DNA of 64,000 bases, taken from contig NC_089316.1 in NCBI RefSeq assembly GCF_036669915.1, positions 3,501,243-3,565,242 on the forward strand, in the 5' to 3' direction. Source of the stretch: Pocillopora verrucosa. Its lineage: Eukaryota > Cnidaria > Anthozoa > Scleractinia > Pocilloporidae. How positions within the stretch are numbered: the stretch's first letter is position 1; the number at the start of each line of letters is the position of its first letter. Made by a program: the position numbers and the translations under genes. Below the pieces are notes generated by a model, which was given only the letters and a program-made list of their open reading frames with translations, was not told the origin of the DNA and did no database searches. Below, piece by piece: positions 49,601 through 61,607 of this stretch.

Positions 49601-50881
49601 AAGTAATCACGAGTAAAGGAGGGCCCATGGAGGAGGGGGGGGGGGACGGGTATGGATTGGCCAAAATGCAATTTTCTATTCAAAAAGGTTTTGTTGTCTG
49701 AATCAACACTTAGACTCCTCCAATTAAAACTCGTTTGACCCTTCCCTGCACATGGGTCTTATCCATGTAAAATCCCTCTCGCGCTTTTGTTGGATAACTC
49801 CAGAAATCGTAGATCATAAGAGGATCTGAAATTTTATTTTTTCGACGATTACATTAATGACTCGTTGACTGGAAAAAAGCTTTTCTCGTATATCCACAAC
49901 TTGGCAATCATTAGCTATTGTGGTAATGAATACGCAGTACTTTTAATATCAGTGGAAACTCATTAACAGGAGATTTATCATCAATAATAAGGCAGCCATA
50001 TGATGTCAAGTGACCCACTCTAGATTTGTAGATAAGAAGCTTGAAGTCAGAGCTATGCTGCCAGGTCTACGTGTTGAGTATTCTACAGACGATGGAGTCA
50101 CGTGGAATGACGTCACACTTGAAACTGAGGTTGACGGGAGAGTTAAGTTGAGGACAAGGTATGAATTTTTTCTCTGAAGAAACCGCTAGTATACTGCTTG
50201 GTATCATCCGAGTGGAATGGCAATTTTAGTGTCCAATACATATCAACGAATTTAACGAAAAGAGCCGAATGTGAACAACTTGTGCAAATCATGATATTTA
50301 GGTATCCTGCTTGAAAAGTGCTTGCATGCCTTTGTTGGAACATACACCTTAAACAAAATTCAGGAGAACTATGCGTGTATCTTGGTCCGAAAATAACGAT
50401 CATCATTTTTTACGAGGAAACATGTGTAATGAAGTGTCCTTCTTTTGATCACACATTTTGGAACGAGCTTAAAAACAAAGTTTATTTACCAAGGAGAGAA
50501 TTTAAGGATCACTCGGTTTTTCTGTCTTTCAGATCACCTGACAACAAAACCGTCGGCAGAGAAATCGAGTTTGAACCACCGACACTCACAACGAAAGTAG
50601 AAACTGTAATTAAACCGAGACCTGAGAGTAAACGAGAGCAAGAAACAGAAAACAATCACATAAACGTGAATGATAACGATACTAGTGACAGCGATAACGA
50701 CGAAAGCAACAATTCCAGCAAGGACACTGGAGATATTAGGGAAAAAAATAGCGATAATGAAAAAGCTAACTTGAACACCGACAGCATCGACAACGGTAAA
50801 GATAACCATAACAATAATGATGATAATAACAGTGATGACAATGACCAGAAAGACGAAGGCAAGGAAACACAGAATACATAA
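43629..50881 (+). CDS. GH20 chitobiase-type gene, copy C: membrane-anchored, acidic arms, with an in-frame TAA
   Basis: Exons: 43629-43761, 44784-46088, 46462-46910, 47423-48172, 48844-49048, 49127-49379, 50024-50158, 50533-50881 (1193 codons; phases agree throughout). Exon 1 gives a short basic N-terminus and one membrane segment (LLIFIFVLNVALFVMFNGLF), a type II anchor; the upstream in-frame GTG is not taken as start. Residues about 45-268 are a Glu/Asp-rich stalk, then CHB_HEX (a segment of about 20 residues is missing against A, B and D), GH20b, and the catalytic barrel with HFGGDEVPGGAW (Asp775-Glu776). The last exon is an Asp/Asn-rich tail of about 110 residues. At 48946-48948 the conserved Lys of the DTRK motif is TAA, which would end the protein at residue 913 and remove the last part of the barrel including AVWGETIR. 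All later exons remain open. WGD replaces WED, and the WNNxWEWG block is lost. Confidence 0.88.
46950..47160. repeat. C/G-run-rich repeat in a copy C intron
   Basis: The words ttatccccctttatactctgtt and agggacaactgatcccctctccgtccccc (here split by position: 47040-47090) also occur in related form in the copy E intron at 63370-63530 (accctttatactctattggc, aacggctaattctccctccg). A shared, non-coding intronic repeat family. Confidence 0.55.
48300..48432 (+). mobile_element. SINE-like repeat in a copy C intron
   Basis: Words attggctgaggcggttggct, gaggtctgggcttcagctc and cactcccgttttacagtgcc-acgcctcgaccagga follow the order of the coral-type tRNA SINE body, as at 420-575. It is decayed. Confidence 0.5.
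48946..48948 (+). other. In-frame TAA in catalytic exon 5 of GH20 copy C
   Basis: Read from the acceptor at 48844, codon 35 of the exon is TAA, between ...YSDTR and IFNYMPDSLY. The homologous codon is Lys in copies A, B, D and E (TRKAF, TRKTF, TQKTF, IKKTF), so one A-to-T change explains it. The exon stays in frame to its GT donor at 49049. Confidence 0.9.
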
Positions 50882-51262
50882 CAGCACTGGGATTAAAGAC
50901 ATTTTTTATAGGTTATTGTATGAATTTTGTCATAACCCTAAATTTTATTGGCTCTTTTGTATCGAATTATTAGTCAACCGATAAAGTTTCACGCCTTGTT
51001 TCATTCAAGATTGAGATATGATACTTTTGAAATTCAAATAATCTAGCATTCAATTAATCACTGGAACACCTGGGGAAAATATTTATTTCTAATAATTGAG
51101 AGTTGATAACTTTCCATAAAAACGCACACCAAATGTTTGATGCAGTGGGCGTAATTAGTCTATAAAAAAACTGTTGTGTTGATTGTCACAAGAAGAATTT
51201 TCTGACATACTCTGAGTGTTCTTTTCCTGCGGATGGGATGAGACAGAAGTTGATCTCCATGG
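50882..51262. other. Short gap between the convergent 3' ends of GH20 genes C and D
   Basis: These 381 bases must hold both 3' UTR ends. A candidate AATAAA for copy D lies at 51087-51082 on the minus strand, 176 bases after its stop. I see no clear AATAAA for copy C on the plus strand before D begins. Confidence 0.5.
51082..51087 (-). terminator. Candidate polyadenylation signal of GH20 gene D
   Basis: AATAAA on the minus strand 176 bases after the stop codon at 51265-51263, within the C/D gap. Confidence 0.45.
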
Positions 51263-54200
51263 CTACTTCCACATCCAAAATAGCACAATTACGGTAACGC
51301 CAACAAGAATGGAAAGATGCGAAGTCACTAAATGAGAACAGTTCACAGGATTTGGAAAATTTATCAGAACTGTTCTGCTATGATGTCGGCCGTCCACGGA
51401 ACTGCAAGTATCAAACAAGAGCATTGAAAACATGATCAAAATTAATTATTTGCTTAACTTCAATAACATAAAGGTGATGAGAGGCAAAGTAAGATGGAAA
51501 TTTATGTCCCAGCTGAGAACAAAAACAACCAGTAACATCCTCCCGGAAATTTAGAATACGTTTTATGTTATGCAGCCGTTTTTCCATAGCCTTCAATTTC
51601 GAAAGAGGAGAGGGGAGGGTAAGTTATACCAAGAACAAAACTGAGAGAGGATTCTAAGATACGTGTAAACTTCCTCCCCCTCCTTACTGTCAAAATCCCC
51701 CCCCCCTCACCCCTGAAGGCTCCATTATCCCATCTGTATGTCATATCAACATCAGCAAGATGAAATCTCACCTTGTTCGTAGATAAATTTTTCCTCCTAA
51801 TTTGGAAACATCTTCAACATTTTTCCACGATTCACCATCAACTGAATACTGGAATTTAAGTCCTGGAAATGCATTTGTGATTTTCACTTTGCCGTCGTCA
51901 ACGCTATAGCAAGAGTTAAGGAAAAACTCAGTTTATAATTCTTAACCTCATTGCTTTTTACATCCTATAATACAATAATCTATGAAAACCTAATATTGCT
52001 TAGCGCTAGGAACTCTTTCTGGAAATTTCAATGATAATATCTCCTCATCCCTCTGCCGGTACCACGCATGGAGCGAGAAGTACCTTTATGCTCGACAAGA
52101 ATAGTCTCGTACACAAACCTTTCACAGTTACACGGACCTCAAACTCACTCCGATCAAATTATGTTGGCATGGATTCTCTACTCACCGTACTCCAGGTGGT
52201 TTCACATGATAAGCCACCCCCATCTTGTCAAGTCGACCCAGTTCCCTGTACCCGACTTTGTTCGCAAACTCTTTCCAGTTCTCCTTCCTTTTGGCATCTC
52301 TCTCCTTTTTGTCAGCGATCCTTTCCCATGATGCTTTATGCCAAGCACGTTCCGCCAGTGCCAACAAACGAGGGAATATCATGGAGTACATTTGGTCAGA
52401 GGTTCTTACTGTTTCTGTCCACAGATGGCCTTGTATTCCTAAATTCATACAAAAACAACAAAAATAGATCCACAATTGGAAAAAACGAATAAATCTTGAG
52501 TAATGTTTACTCTTTTATTATTGAAACTCTTCAAGTGGCAGGAAGAATCTCGGAAGTTCAAACTTACCTACAATATTATCTTTTTTCTTCAAGTCTGGAC
52601 AATCGGTAGTATTCTCACACACTTCCTCTTTGGTCAGCGGTTCACCGCTACGCTTAGTTTCTATATTCCCATATAAGTCATCCGGAAGAAAACCAAACGT
52701 TTTTTGAGTGTCCGTGAAGCGCGTCGCCCAGTAGAATCCACGCTCTTCCGGGTCAGGTTCGTAAGGGTGGTCAAAATACAAGTGAGTAGCCTGGGACATG
52801 ATCACCTACAAAATTGAATAATCAACAGCTGCAAATAGAAGAGCGATGAAGAAAATTTGGCTTTCCTCTTAGCCCAGGTTCAAGGAAAAGATCAACTCCA
52901 CGGATAAAGTTTAGGGACACTAAATAAAAATGCGCTGATGATGAATCCCAAAGGAGGGTCCTGAGAGTCCAGACTTTCCCTTCACTCTCTCATCAGAACT
53001 GTGTGTTTCTTCACTGCTTGGCTGGCACTAAAATTCTCGCAACGACAGGATCGCATATAACGACTGCAACTGGGGTGTTTAAATGCGAATGAAGGAAATG
53101 GGGGGGGGGGGGAAATAGTCGAGTTTGGGGTATCCCCTGTCATTATATCACTTTACCTGATAACCCGCATTTGCTAGTTCATACGCTCGTTTACCACTTC
53201 CCCACTCCCAAATATTGTTCCATGTGTAACCATACACTCGATTGTTCTTTATCAACCTCCTATCGTACGGCTCATTTTGATGGCTCATCAGGCCATCTTC
53301 CCATCCCGCAAGATCAAGGTTGTGATCGGCAGTTATATTGGAGACGCGCTGAACAAAATATTCTTTCAACTTGTCCACCATTTTACCTCCAGATTTGGCG
53401 AGTCCCAGGCTCTGCACAAGTTTCTCACACTGGGTGGAATTGGTCCAAGCACCATGTGCCACCTCGTCTCCGCCGAAGTGGAAAATGGTCAGCGGCTGTG
53501 TATCGTAATGAATGCCAACGACAGCTTTAACTAGATCGGATACAAAAGTGTACGTGGACTCCATGCAGGGATTAATGGCATCGCCTGTATAGTGTTGTAC
53601 GGAAAGATATTGCGATGTGTCATTCATGTCGTATAGGAGATATTTTTCGGCTCCTGCCTTATCTCCCTGGGCTAATAATTTGTGATATCGTGCCTCCATT
53701 GCTTTAATGGCGGCATTTCCGTGTCCTGGCATATCAAATTCGGGGATGACTTGAATATGACGAGATTTTGCGTATTCAAGTATCTCTTTGTATTCGTTGA
53801 CCCCATAGTGGCCTGATCCCGAATTGGACGAGTCGGGACCTGAGCCGAGTTGCGGTAAGATGCACCGGGTACCTTGCAAATCAAAACAACGCTGACCTCC
53901 CACCTGAAAAAACAACACAAAAAGTTGATAAAAAACTAGCTATAATACATTTAAATTCTGGTTTTTAATCGGTTTATGGCCATACCAGCTAATCTCATAT
54001 GCAGCGGACTTTTTCACTGAAATAAACACGGCATTATTTTAATGTATGTAGCAGATTTTTAAGATATTTCTAAAGGGGTGTTTTTAACCAGGAAATTATT
54101 CCAAGTGACCAAGAAAGTTGGAACTCCACCTGAATAGGATACCAATCCCTCGCAGGTTAACACCGAGTATTTTGGTCCTCAGGGCTTCTCTGACAGTTTG

Positions 54201-57200
54201 CCAGGACTCATTTAACCTCCTGAGCAAAGAGAGGAACCATAACATTCCCTTGTGTTTCCCACGAATACAAATCAGTTACTCGTGCGTGACTCGAGACTGC
54301 AAGATACACTTGAATCGCCCCCCTTCCCCTTTCCTCCCGCCCAGATGCAAGAAGGTGTAGGCTGCCACTAAAAGCTTCATCGCACATTTATCTTTCACCT
54401 CTGTAAGTTCGGGGAATCCAGGAATCTCCAGTCTCCATCCTTCATCATCAGTGAGATGGAAATGAAACTTGTTAAGCTTGTACATCGCCATGGTGTCCAA
54501 TAACTTGAGCACGTGATCCTTAGCTACAAAATTACGGCCCACATCCAAGTGTAAACCGCGATAAGAATACCTTGGTGCATCCTTAATGGACACTTTAGGG
54601 ACCCTGCCTTTTGAGTTCCTTAACGCCAAAAGGGTTTGCACGCCATAGAATACACCAGCTGGGCCCTTGCCTGTGATGGCGATGAGTTCCTTAGAAGAGT
54701 CTACTTCGAGACTGTACGACTCATCTGGGCTTGGAAACTGCTGACCGTCTTTTGCAGGCACAGAAACATCTCCTTTGAGGAGTTTGATAGCTTTAGTGTC
54801 TCTTGGTGTAGAAGTTGAGACCTTGAGACCGAGCTTGTCTTCAAAAACAAACAAACAAACAAACAAACTAAAAAATAATGAAATTTATGAAAGGTTCTCA
54901 TTTATAGGTTCTCGAAATTATAGAAAATTGCAACGAAAGATTCTTGAAAGTTGAGCAATACTAACAAAAATTTCAACCACGATCACTCACGTTTGCCTAA
55001 GTCTTTCTACGTCTCGAGAAATAGTTTGAAATTTTACTTCTTTCTCAAGAATTCAAGACTCTGCGAGCCTGAATACCATACCTTTCAGAGGGGCAGCTTC
55101 GTTCTCTAGACCTGCTTGAATGTACACTGTCCATTGTGACGTAATAGTTACGCCATCCTCTTCATCCAGTGTGATTGAGACAGGGGTTGGAATGACGTCA
55201 TAGGGGGCACTCTTTAAATCCGAAACAAAGTCTTTTTCGTAACGTTGTTTCGGCGTGTACGGGTTGTATACATCTTTAGTGGAACGCTTCCATTTTTCTT
55301 TGGTGTCAAAGTTTCCAACAAAATTCAGCTCTTCGTCGTCTGTGTTCGTAATTACTCGCGGGCTCAAACCTTCAGCGGTTATGAACCAATTTGGCATGAC
55401 GTCAGTACGCGCAACGGACCATGCATCTGCCTTGAATTTGAATGTCAGAGAATCGCCGGTTGTTATCTCTTTAAAGTCACTCGTTGTCTCGAATTTGGTA
55501 AGGCACCCGTCAACATGGGTAAATTTGATTCCGCTGTCCCCTGGGATTACATAACCTGAAGGGTTATGCTTCAAATGTTGTGATTCCACCATGCGAATAC
55601 TACAGAAGTACACAGACCAATTGCCATGTTTGATGGGTGAACTCCCTCTGTTAGTCAGAGTTATTTGTGCCAGAAATACGGGACCTGATCCATTAGGAAC
55701 CTTGATCAGGTTATTCAGCACGTCGTACCGTATTTCCATGTTTGAAGCCAATTTATTGAGTTCATCCTGGGCAGAGCCTTAGAATAAAGAAAATAATAAA
55801 GTATTTGGTCACAACAGGTGAAAATATTTAATGTATTAATCACACTAGCCTGGCAAGTTCCCACACTCCCACGACTTGGTAAATTATTAAAGAGCCCATA
55901 CCATCGGCTTCAGTGAATCTTATATGGAAATTCCAGCAGCAGATCTCCGAAAAGAAAAAAACGGCAAACAAGTTGTGCTTGGAGAGGGACGGGAGGGGAG
56001 GGGGTAGTCTCCTTCGCACCCACGCCTTTGGTTTGTTCCATCATGTGAAAACGCGAGCGCGAGGGGACTTGTGATGGGGTGCAAAAAATAGCGACGTGAC
56101 TGTAATAGAAAACGATGAGTTTTTTTACCGAAAAAGTTAGAAATACCTGTTGACATTACTAAATGTAGCAATTTACAGGCAAAGGGATTTTTTTCTAACT
56201 AAACATACATACTGTTACAATTTCACAGAAGCGAGTTTTTAACGCACTTCTGTCCGAGACTTTGACAGAAGAGACTCATCATTGAAGGAAATTATCGGAG
56301 ATGAATTCCGAAGATTGGCACAAACTCAAACTTATATTCTTGAAATCGTGACGTTCGCGTGACCGAGAACATTACGCAATAATCCATGACAAAGAAAACA
56401 AAGCTTACCCACAGCGACGAAATGCTCTGAATTTCTCCTCTCAGAGTTATGATAAAAAGAAGAAATAATACATATTTTTTTTAAGACTAGGACAGAAAAA
56501 AACCTATCGTTGATAATTGACGGTTAGAATCGAAAAGTAGTGGAATTATCCTAATCAGATCACATTGTGAAATGTGCAACTCTTCCGACTTAAAGTAAAA
56601 ACGAAACGAAATGAAACCAATATCTACGGATAATCGCACAGAAGAAAGCATTTTGGAAAAGCTAACAGATTCAAATAGGCACTTATCCAGTTAAAATACA
56701 CACAAGATTAATTGTTTTTCCTTTTTGGCGTGATGTTTGGGAAAACTGTAGATTACATAGCAACCTAAGTGACAGCTTCACTGACGTGTGGTGGTGATTT
56801 TAGCACATCAAGTTATGTAAAATTTCGAAATGCACTAACGAAGAATTAGACAAAGTATAACGCCTCATTGAAATTCGGGGTTAAACCAGTTCCACTTCAC
56901 CATCAGATGTTCTACCTAAATCATCAGGAAACTTATATGCCAGTATCCCAATTAAGCTATACACGACATACACCATATTGATATCCGCTAAAAACTACGC
57001 GTCACAGTAATAGTTCATCAGTTCACTAAAATGCAAATTGGTGGCAGCATTTCCTACAGTTAAGCCTTTCTGAAATGCACAACCGAATCACAAAGGAAGG
57101 TTGCTGCATTGCCGTCCAATTTGTGTTTGCTGAGCATTATCTTTACGGTTGGCGTTACAATCTAACCGAAAGAAAATATCGTTACAAAACACGTCTCAGG

Positions 57201-57305
57201 AATAGTTGCAGGCAGCTAGAGATGGATGAAAATGCATAAGCAGCCTCACTAACCTGCAGCTACATGCAGAAACCCACTCATGAATAAAAACAAAGATACT
57301 ATCAT
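51263..57305 (-). CDS. GH20 chitobiase-type beta-N-acetylhexosaminidase, copy D (C-terminal membrane tail)
   Basis: Exons: 57305-57254, 55777-55082, 54838-54399, 53903-53157, 52805-52568, 52438-52186, 51903-51772, 51401-51263 (898 residues, phases all agree). Exon 1 is a signal peptide (MIVSLFLFMSGFLHVAAG). CHB_HEX fills exon 2 and GH20b exon 3 (VFYGVQTLLAL, YRGLHLDVGRNF, HFHLTDDEGWRLEI). The catalytic exons have EFDMPGHGNAA, HFGGDEVAHGAW (Asp542-Glu543), LAGWEDG, YTWNNIWEWG, YFDHPYEPDPEERGFYWA and HLWTETVR, so it looks fully competent. Exon 7 is the C-terminal beta-sandwich. The last exon ends in LSILVGVTVIVLFWMWK, a hydrophobic tail that could be a membrane segment or a GPI-attachment signal; copies A, B, C and E lack it. 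A second, phase-compatible first exon (60165-60018) encodes a membrane anchor instead of the signal peptide. Confidence 0.93.
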
Positions 57306-57683
57306 CGTTTTTGTTGCCAATTTCGCTTTCCCTGAAGCAGCACAGGTCTGAACAAAGGAACACAACAAATACAATAACAGATCACATTTCACAAACACAC
57401 CTGTCAATTTGTATGTCAATTTCTCGTGGCTGCTTCATTTACTTGCCACGCTTGGTTCACCGCAGTGATAATGAATTGTAACGCATAATAACATTATTCT
57501 CACTATGAATGGAGTTAAACCTTTGTTTCAGAAAATAACTTTTGGGGTAAATTGTACAAACTTCACCCCTGAAAAAAGATGCAATTTTATATTTGCAAAT
57601 CACTTATCATGATCTGATACGCAGAGAACAGAACACGTTGTGATGATAGAGACGTTTTCTTTGTCTAACTGACGACTCTAAAC

Positions 57684-57708
57684 AAAAAAAATAAAATAAA
57701 ATAAAATA
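57684..57708. repeat. Short (AAAAT)n microsatellite
   Basis: Five units of aaaat in the region upstream of copy D exon 1. Confidence 0.85.
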
Positions 57709-60017
57709 AAGATAGTCTATTGGATAGTCACAATATAAAGTATGATCGATGGTGTTCATATCATGTTTTTATCAGCCTGAAAAAATAGTTATAATTTTTG
57801 GGCTAAAAAAGATAGCAATACTAAAATTCTACTTAACATTTACTAAGTAAAATGTTAATATACAAGCATTGACATTAATACTCTCTATTAATTGATCTGA
57901 GTAGTTTAGGGTTATGATATCACAAATTATCAAAACTGAGGTCTGAGTTATCTGCCTAAGCTAAAGCTTAAGGCAGATAATACAGACTTCGTGCAGTGCA
58001 TGTCAGATGTCGAGTAACCTGAACCTACCGACTACTGTAAAGCTCTCCTCAACAAAGTGATTGGAGACTATGAAACAAGAACAAGCCAACAAGCCTAAAT
58101 ATGATACACAGTAACCCCACAGAGAGCTTGTGCACAGGCTATGATGCAAAAATCTCTTGCCTTGCAAACCTTAAAATTTTTCTATAGTCAACCAGCATGA
58201 GGTGACATTTCTACACTTCTCTTGCATACTGTGTCCCTCTACCATTCTGCATGACGGAGCAAGGGAGCCAGCAAATTTTAAAAGTTCCAAGTAAGTGTTG
58301 TAGCCGTCATATTTGATTGGTTACATCAAGAAAGCTTAGCAGAGGGGGGGGGGTTGGAGAAAGGAAGAAAAATTACCATCTCCCCCTCACTATTTATTTA
58401 TTCTCAATGAACCATGTGACCTTTCAATAAGTAGACTTATCTCTTAGCTGTATACTTTCCTTGATCCTTCCAATCCCGTGTAACCCCTACAGCACTTCAT
58501 CAGAATACTACACACTCATCAACCACAAAATACACCTGGAATGAAAGCTATTACTTCCCATGCATTCTTCCCATCATACAATACCAATCCAGCCCCCAAC
58601 TCTGCTAAGCTAATCACCTCTTCCACCTGTTCCCTTTGCCTGAAAAAAAGCTCCATAGGGCATGAAAGGTACAACAGTTAACCAACTATTGAGACTCACA
58701 AGACCTATTGAATTTGACAAAAAAATTTCAATACAGCAGGTGCCCCATTGACACCATTCTTAGAAGCTAGCTGCTAAGCAGCTGATGGCACTCAAAAGAA
58801 CTAGCATGGTGAACGCATGATAGAGCTCTTGATTTTTAGTGTAGAAAATATTCCCATAAGATAATGAAACCAAAGAAAGTGACCTAACAAAGATTACTAC
58901 AAGTGGAAATATTAGAGAAAGTAGATCTGAAATATAAGATGAATGAACTACTTAAATAGGTGAAAATAGTGAAAGGCCTTCACATTTCACCGGTCGAAGA
59001 CAGCAGTTCAAGCAGTCGAAAGCTCGTGATTTTTTTAATCGTATTAGCCACAGATCGTTCTTTCGTTCACAGATCATTTCTTTTTTCACGTAATTAAATA
59101 AGGTCTTTCGCTCGTAGTTAGACATTTAGCTTTCACAAATTTACTATAAATGACCAAATATGTATTATTATCAACAGCAACTTTCGGATTCTGCTTAAAA
59201 AAAGCTCTTTGAACAGTCATTGCATAAAGTAACTCCTCAGGAAAACAAATTGCGTGACATGCGTGATGTGTTTCCGTCTGCACGACAACGATTGTAAGTT
59301 CAAAATATTGAAAAGGCTTCAACGAAAAGACTACGAATACGTCTCGATTTATCTTTTGTTCATGAAGTTCCCACGTACTCTGTGAAGTCAAAGAGAATGT
59401 ATTGACGCCGATACCGATTCAGGTGGAGGAACAACTCTTAAACTTTGAGGTTTTTTAAAGAGAAATGAGAGACTCCGAGACTCAACGTAAACATAAGTAA
59501 ACGATATTCTGAAAGCGCACAATAAAAATGTTGCGAGACCCGCTGGTTTCAGTTTCCGCCCCTAATATAAAGAGGTTGTAAGTTCCGAAAACAGTGAACA
59601 TTACCGGCAAGGACTCTGCCGTGACGCAGACGGGAAGAAAACTTGAAATAAAAGGTCTGCTACAACAAAATAAAGCCTTACGTAAACATTAATAAGGGAT
59701 TTAAAACGTTTTCAACGTTGTCACGAAAACGAAATTTGTATAAAATCCTTAATTTCCCTATTTCTTCTACTTAACTTTGGCTAAATATGTTTATTGAATA
59801 CTCGTTTAGTGGAAGAAAGGATATGAATTTGGATTCTTCAAATTTGTTTTTGTTTGTTCGAGTGCCCAAAATGCAAATGAGGCGGTAAGCGATATTACAT
59901 TTCTACAAATAAGATGACATTGAGAAGGAAAATTGTCGAAAATTGGAAATACGTGTCTCTCAATTAAGGCTGCTTGCTAGCTTCTCAACTTTACTAGGTA
60001 ATTTAATAATCGCTTAC

Positions 60018-60165
60018 CTTTTCCGAAGAAATATCTAGCGGTCACGACAAACAGTACTGCGGTTAAAACGAAAAGAATCGATCTCCTGATTTTACGAGGA
60101 ACCCATTTAAAGGCACCTTTCGATTCTCGGACCATCACAGATAGGATTGATACCCTGGACGGCAT
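60018..60165 (-). CDS. Candidate alternative first exon of GH20 copy D encoding a membrane anchor
   Basis: ATG at 60165 is the first in frame after a stop and opens 49 codons: MPSRVSILSVMVRESKGAFK, then the basic WVPRKIRRS and a membrane segment (ILFVLTAVLFVVTARYFF). It ends at a strong donor (G|GTAAGC) in phase 1. The acceptor of copy D exon 2 (55777) requires exactly that phase and would give ...FFGKGSAQDELNK. The layout (short basic tail, one membrane segment, phase-1 donor) matches exon 1 of copy C. Use as an alternative start of D is inferred; it could also be a relic of another copy. Confidence 0.55.
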
Positions 60166-61607
60166 ATTGCAGCCCAATTACAGAACTGATTCCTTCGGTC
60201 CATTCCCCGGTTCAGTGAGAGACATGAAGCCTCATGGCAAGTAACTAAGCCCAGTCCCTTTCAAACTTAGTATTGTTAGAGCGAAGTTTTGTTGTGGTCT
60301 GAAATATGCATGAGGCATTGTCCTGCTCACGATTTCATCTGCTAAATTATGGCCGGTCGAAATGGCGTTTTACTTATTAAAGGGAAGGAAAAGGTAAAAA
60401 ATTCCTATAAAAACAATTGCAAGGAAAACTTCGAGCACACCGCGCACTTAAAGAAAAACTGTGCGAGCCGAGCCAGTTTTTTTTTCCTGAAATTGAAAAA
60501 AAATTAAGTTGACGTGACGATTATTGCGTGACTGTTAAGAAAGCGGCTATCTCGCGTGACTGAGGAAGTACCCTATGAGGCCAGTCGCACTAGGCAAATT
60601 CTTGTTTATTTTGCGCAGAAATCTGTCATCAGTTCCAGTGCACGCTGATTTTTCATCCTCCAAAATTTTGTCAAGCCCTTCCAATCTTCAAGGGCGCCTC
60701 TGAGTTGGACAAATTTTTGTTAGGCGTGAAATCTGACAGATTTTTCAATTTACAATCCACGATTTGAAGGAAAACGTCACTTTTACATTACAATTTGATC
60801 TCGCTTTTATAAATGTGAGTCTTTAAGGCACAAGGAACGCCAATATAATAAATTTTTTACACCGCAATCAAACGATGAAGATGAAAGATTTGTACCTTTT
60901 ACCTCAGGATGCTTCATGACGATCAGTAAAGAAAAAGGAGCTGTGCAATGATAAATAAGGCGAACGAAACTGGAACGATGATTTTCGTACTCCACTTTCC
61001 TTCCCTCCCTACCCTAAAATATCGAGAGTGTTTCGTCAGTTGTGGGTTTTTCGTTCACTGTTATCAAACATCTTTATTGACGACTTTACTGCCAGACAAT
61101 AAGAACTGCGTTCGAATCCTAAAAGGAAGTTACATTGTTATGAAATGCTCAGATAATAAAGTATACGAAACGATTTGATATTTACCCAGTGAGTCGGCTA
61201 GGTCCACAGCTGACAAATGACTTACATTAGTATTATGACATCACTATAACGTATCTCGTTAGCGGATGAATTAACTTGATGAACGATTATAGAATATCTC
61301 GACGAAACAGAGAGACACACAAAATAGTATGCAAAATACGTATTTCATAAAGGATCCTGATGGAGGGTCTTACAAAAAGTCCAAAAATAGTCGGAGTGCA
61401 GAAAGCAGAATGTATTTAAATTAATCTTCATTCTTTTGAAAACTCAAAACTCAAACAGGACAACTTCGATCTATCCGTGTTTTGTGCTCTTCCAAGATTT
61501 GCATCGCGGGCCTCTTGCTTTTCATTCCTTCCTTTCAGTGCGTTTTCCTCAAATGCGTGGGCAGTTCTTCTGTCATCCATATCAGTCGGTGCTGATTATG
61601 CCTAACC

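Larger units (their letters stand above)
57306..61607. other. Region between GH20 genes D and E
   Basis: It holds the (AAAAT)n tract at 57684-57708, a G-run-rich repeat near 58343-58390, the candidate alternative first exon of D at 60018-60165 and, at the right end, the 3' UTR of copy E. Other open frames here are short and unsupported. Confidence 0.5.

Noticed and set aside
50534..50902. Minus-strand open frame rich in Val, Ile, Phe and Leu, looking like membrane segments
   Set aside because: It is the antisense of the Asp/Asn-rich tail of copy C; GAT/AAC codons read backwards give hydrophobic residues.
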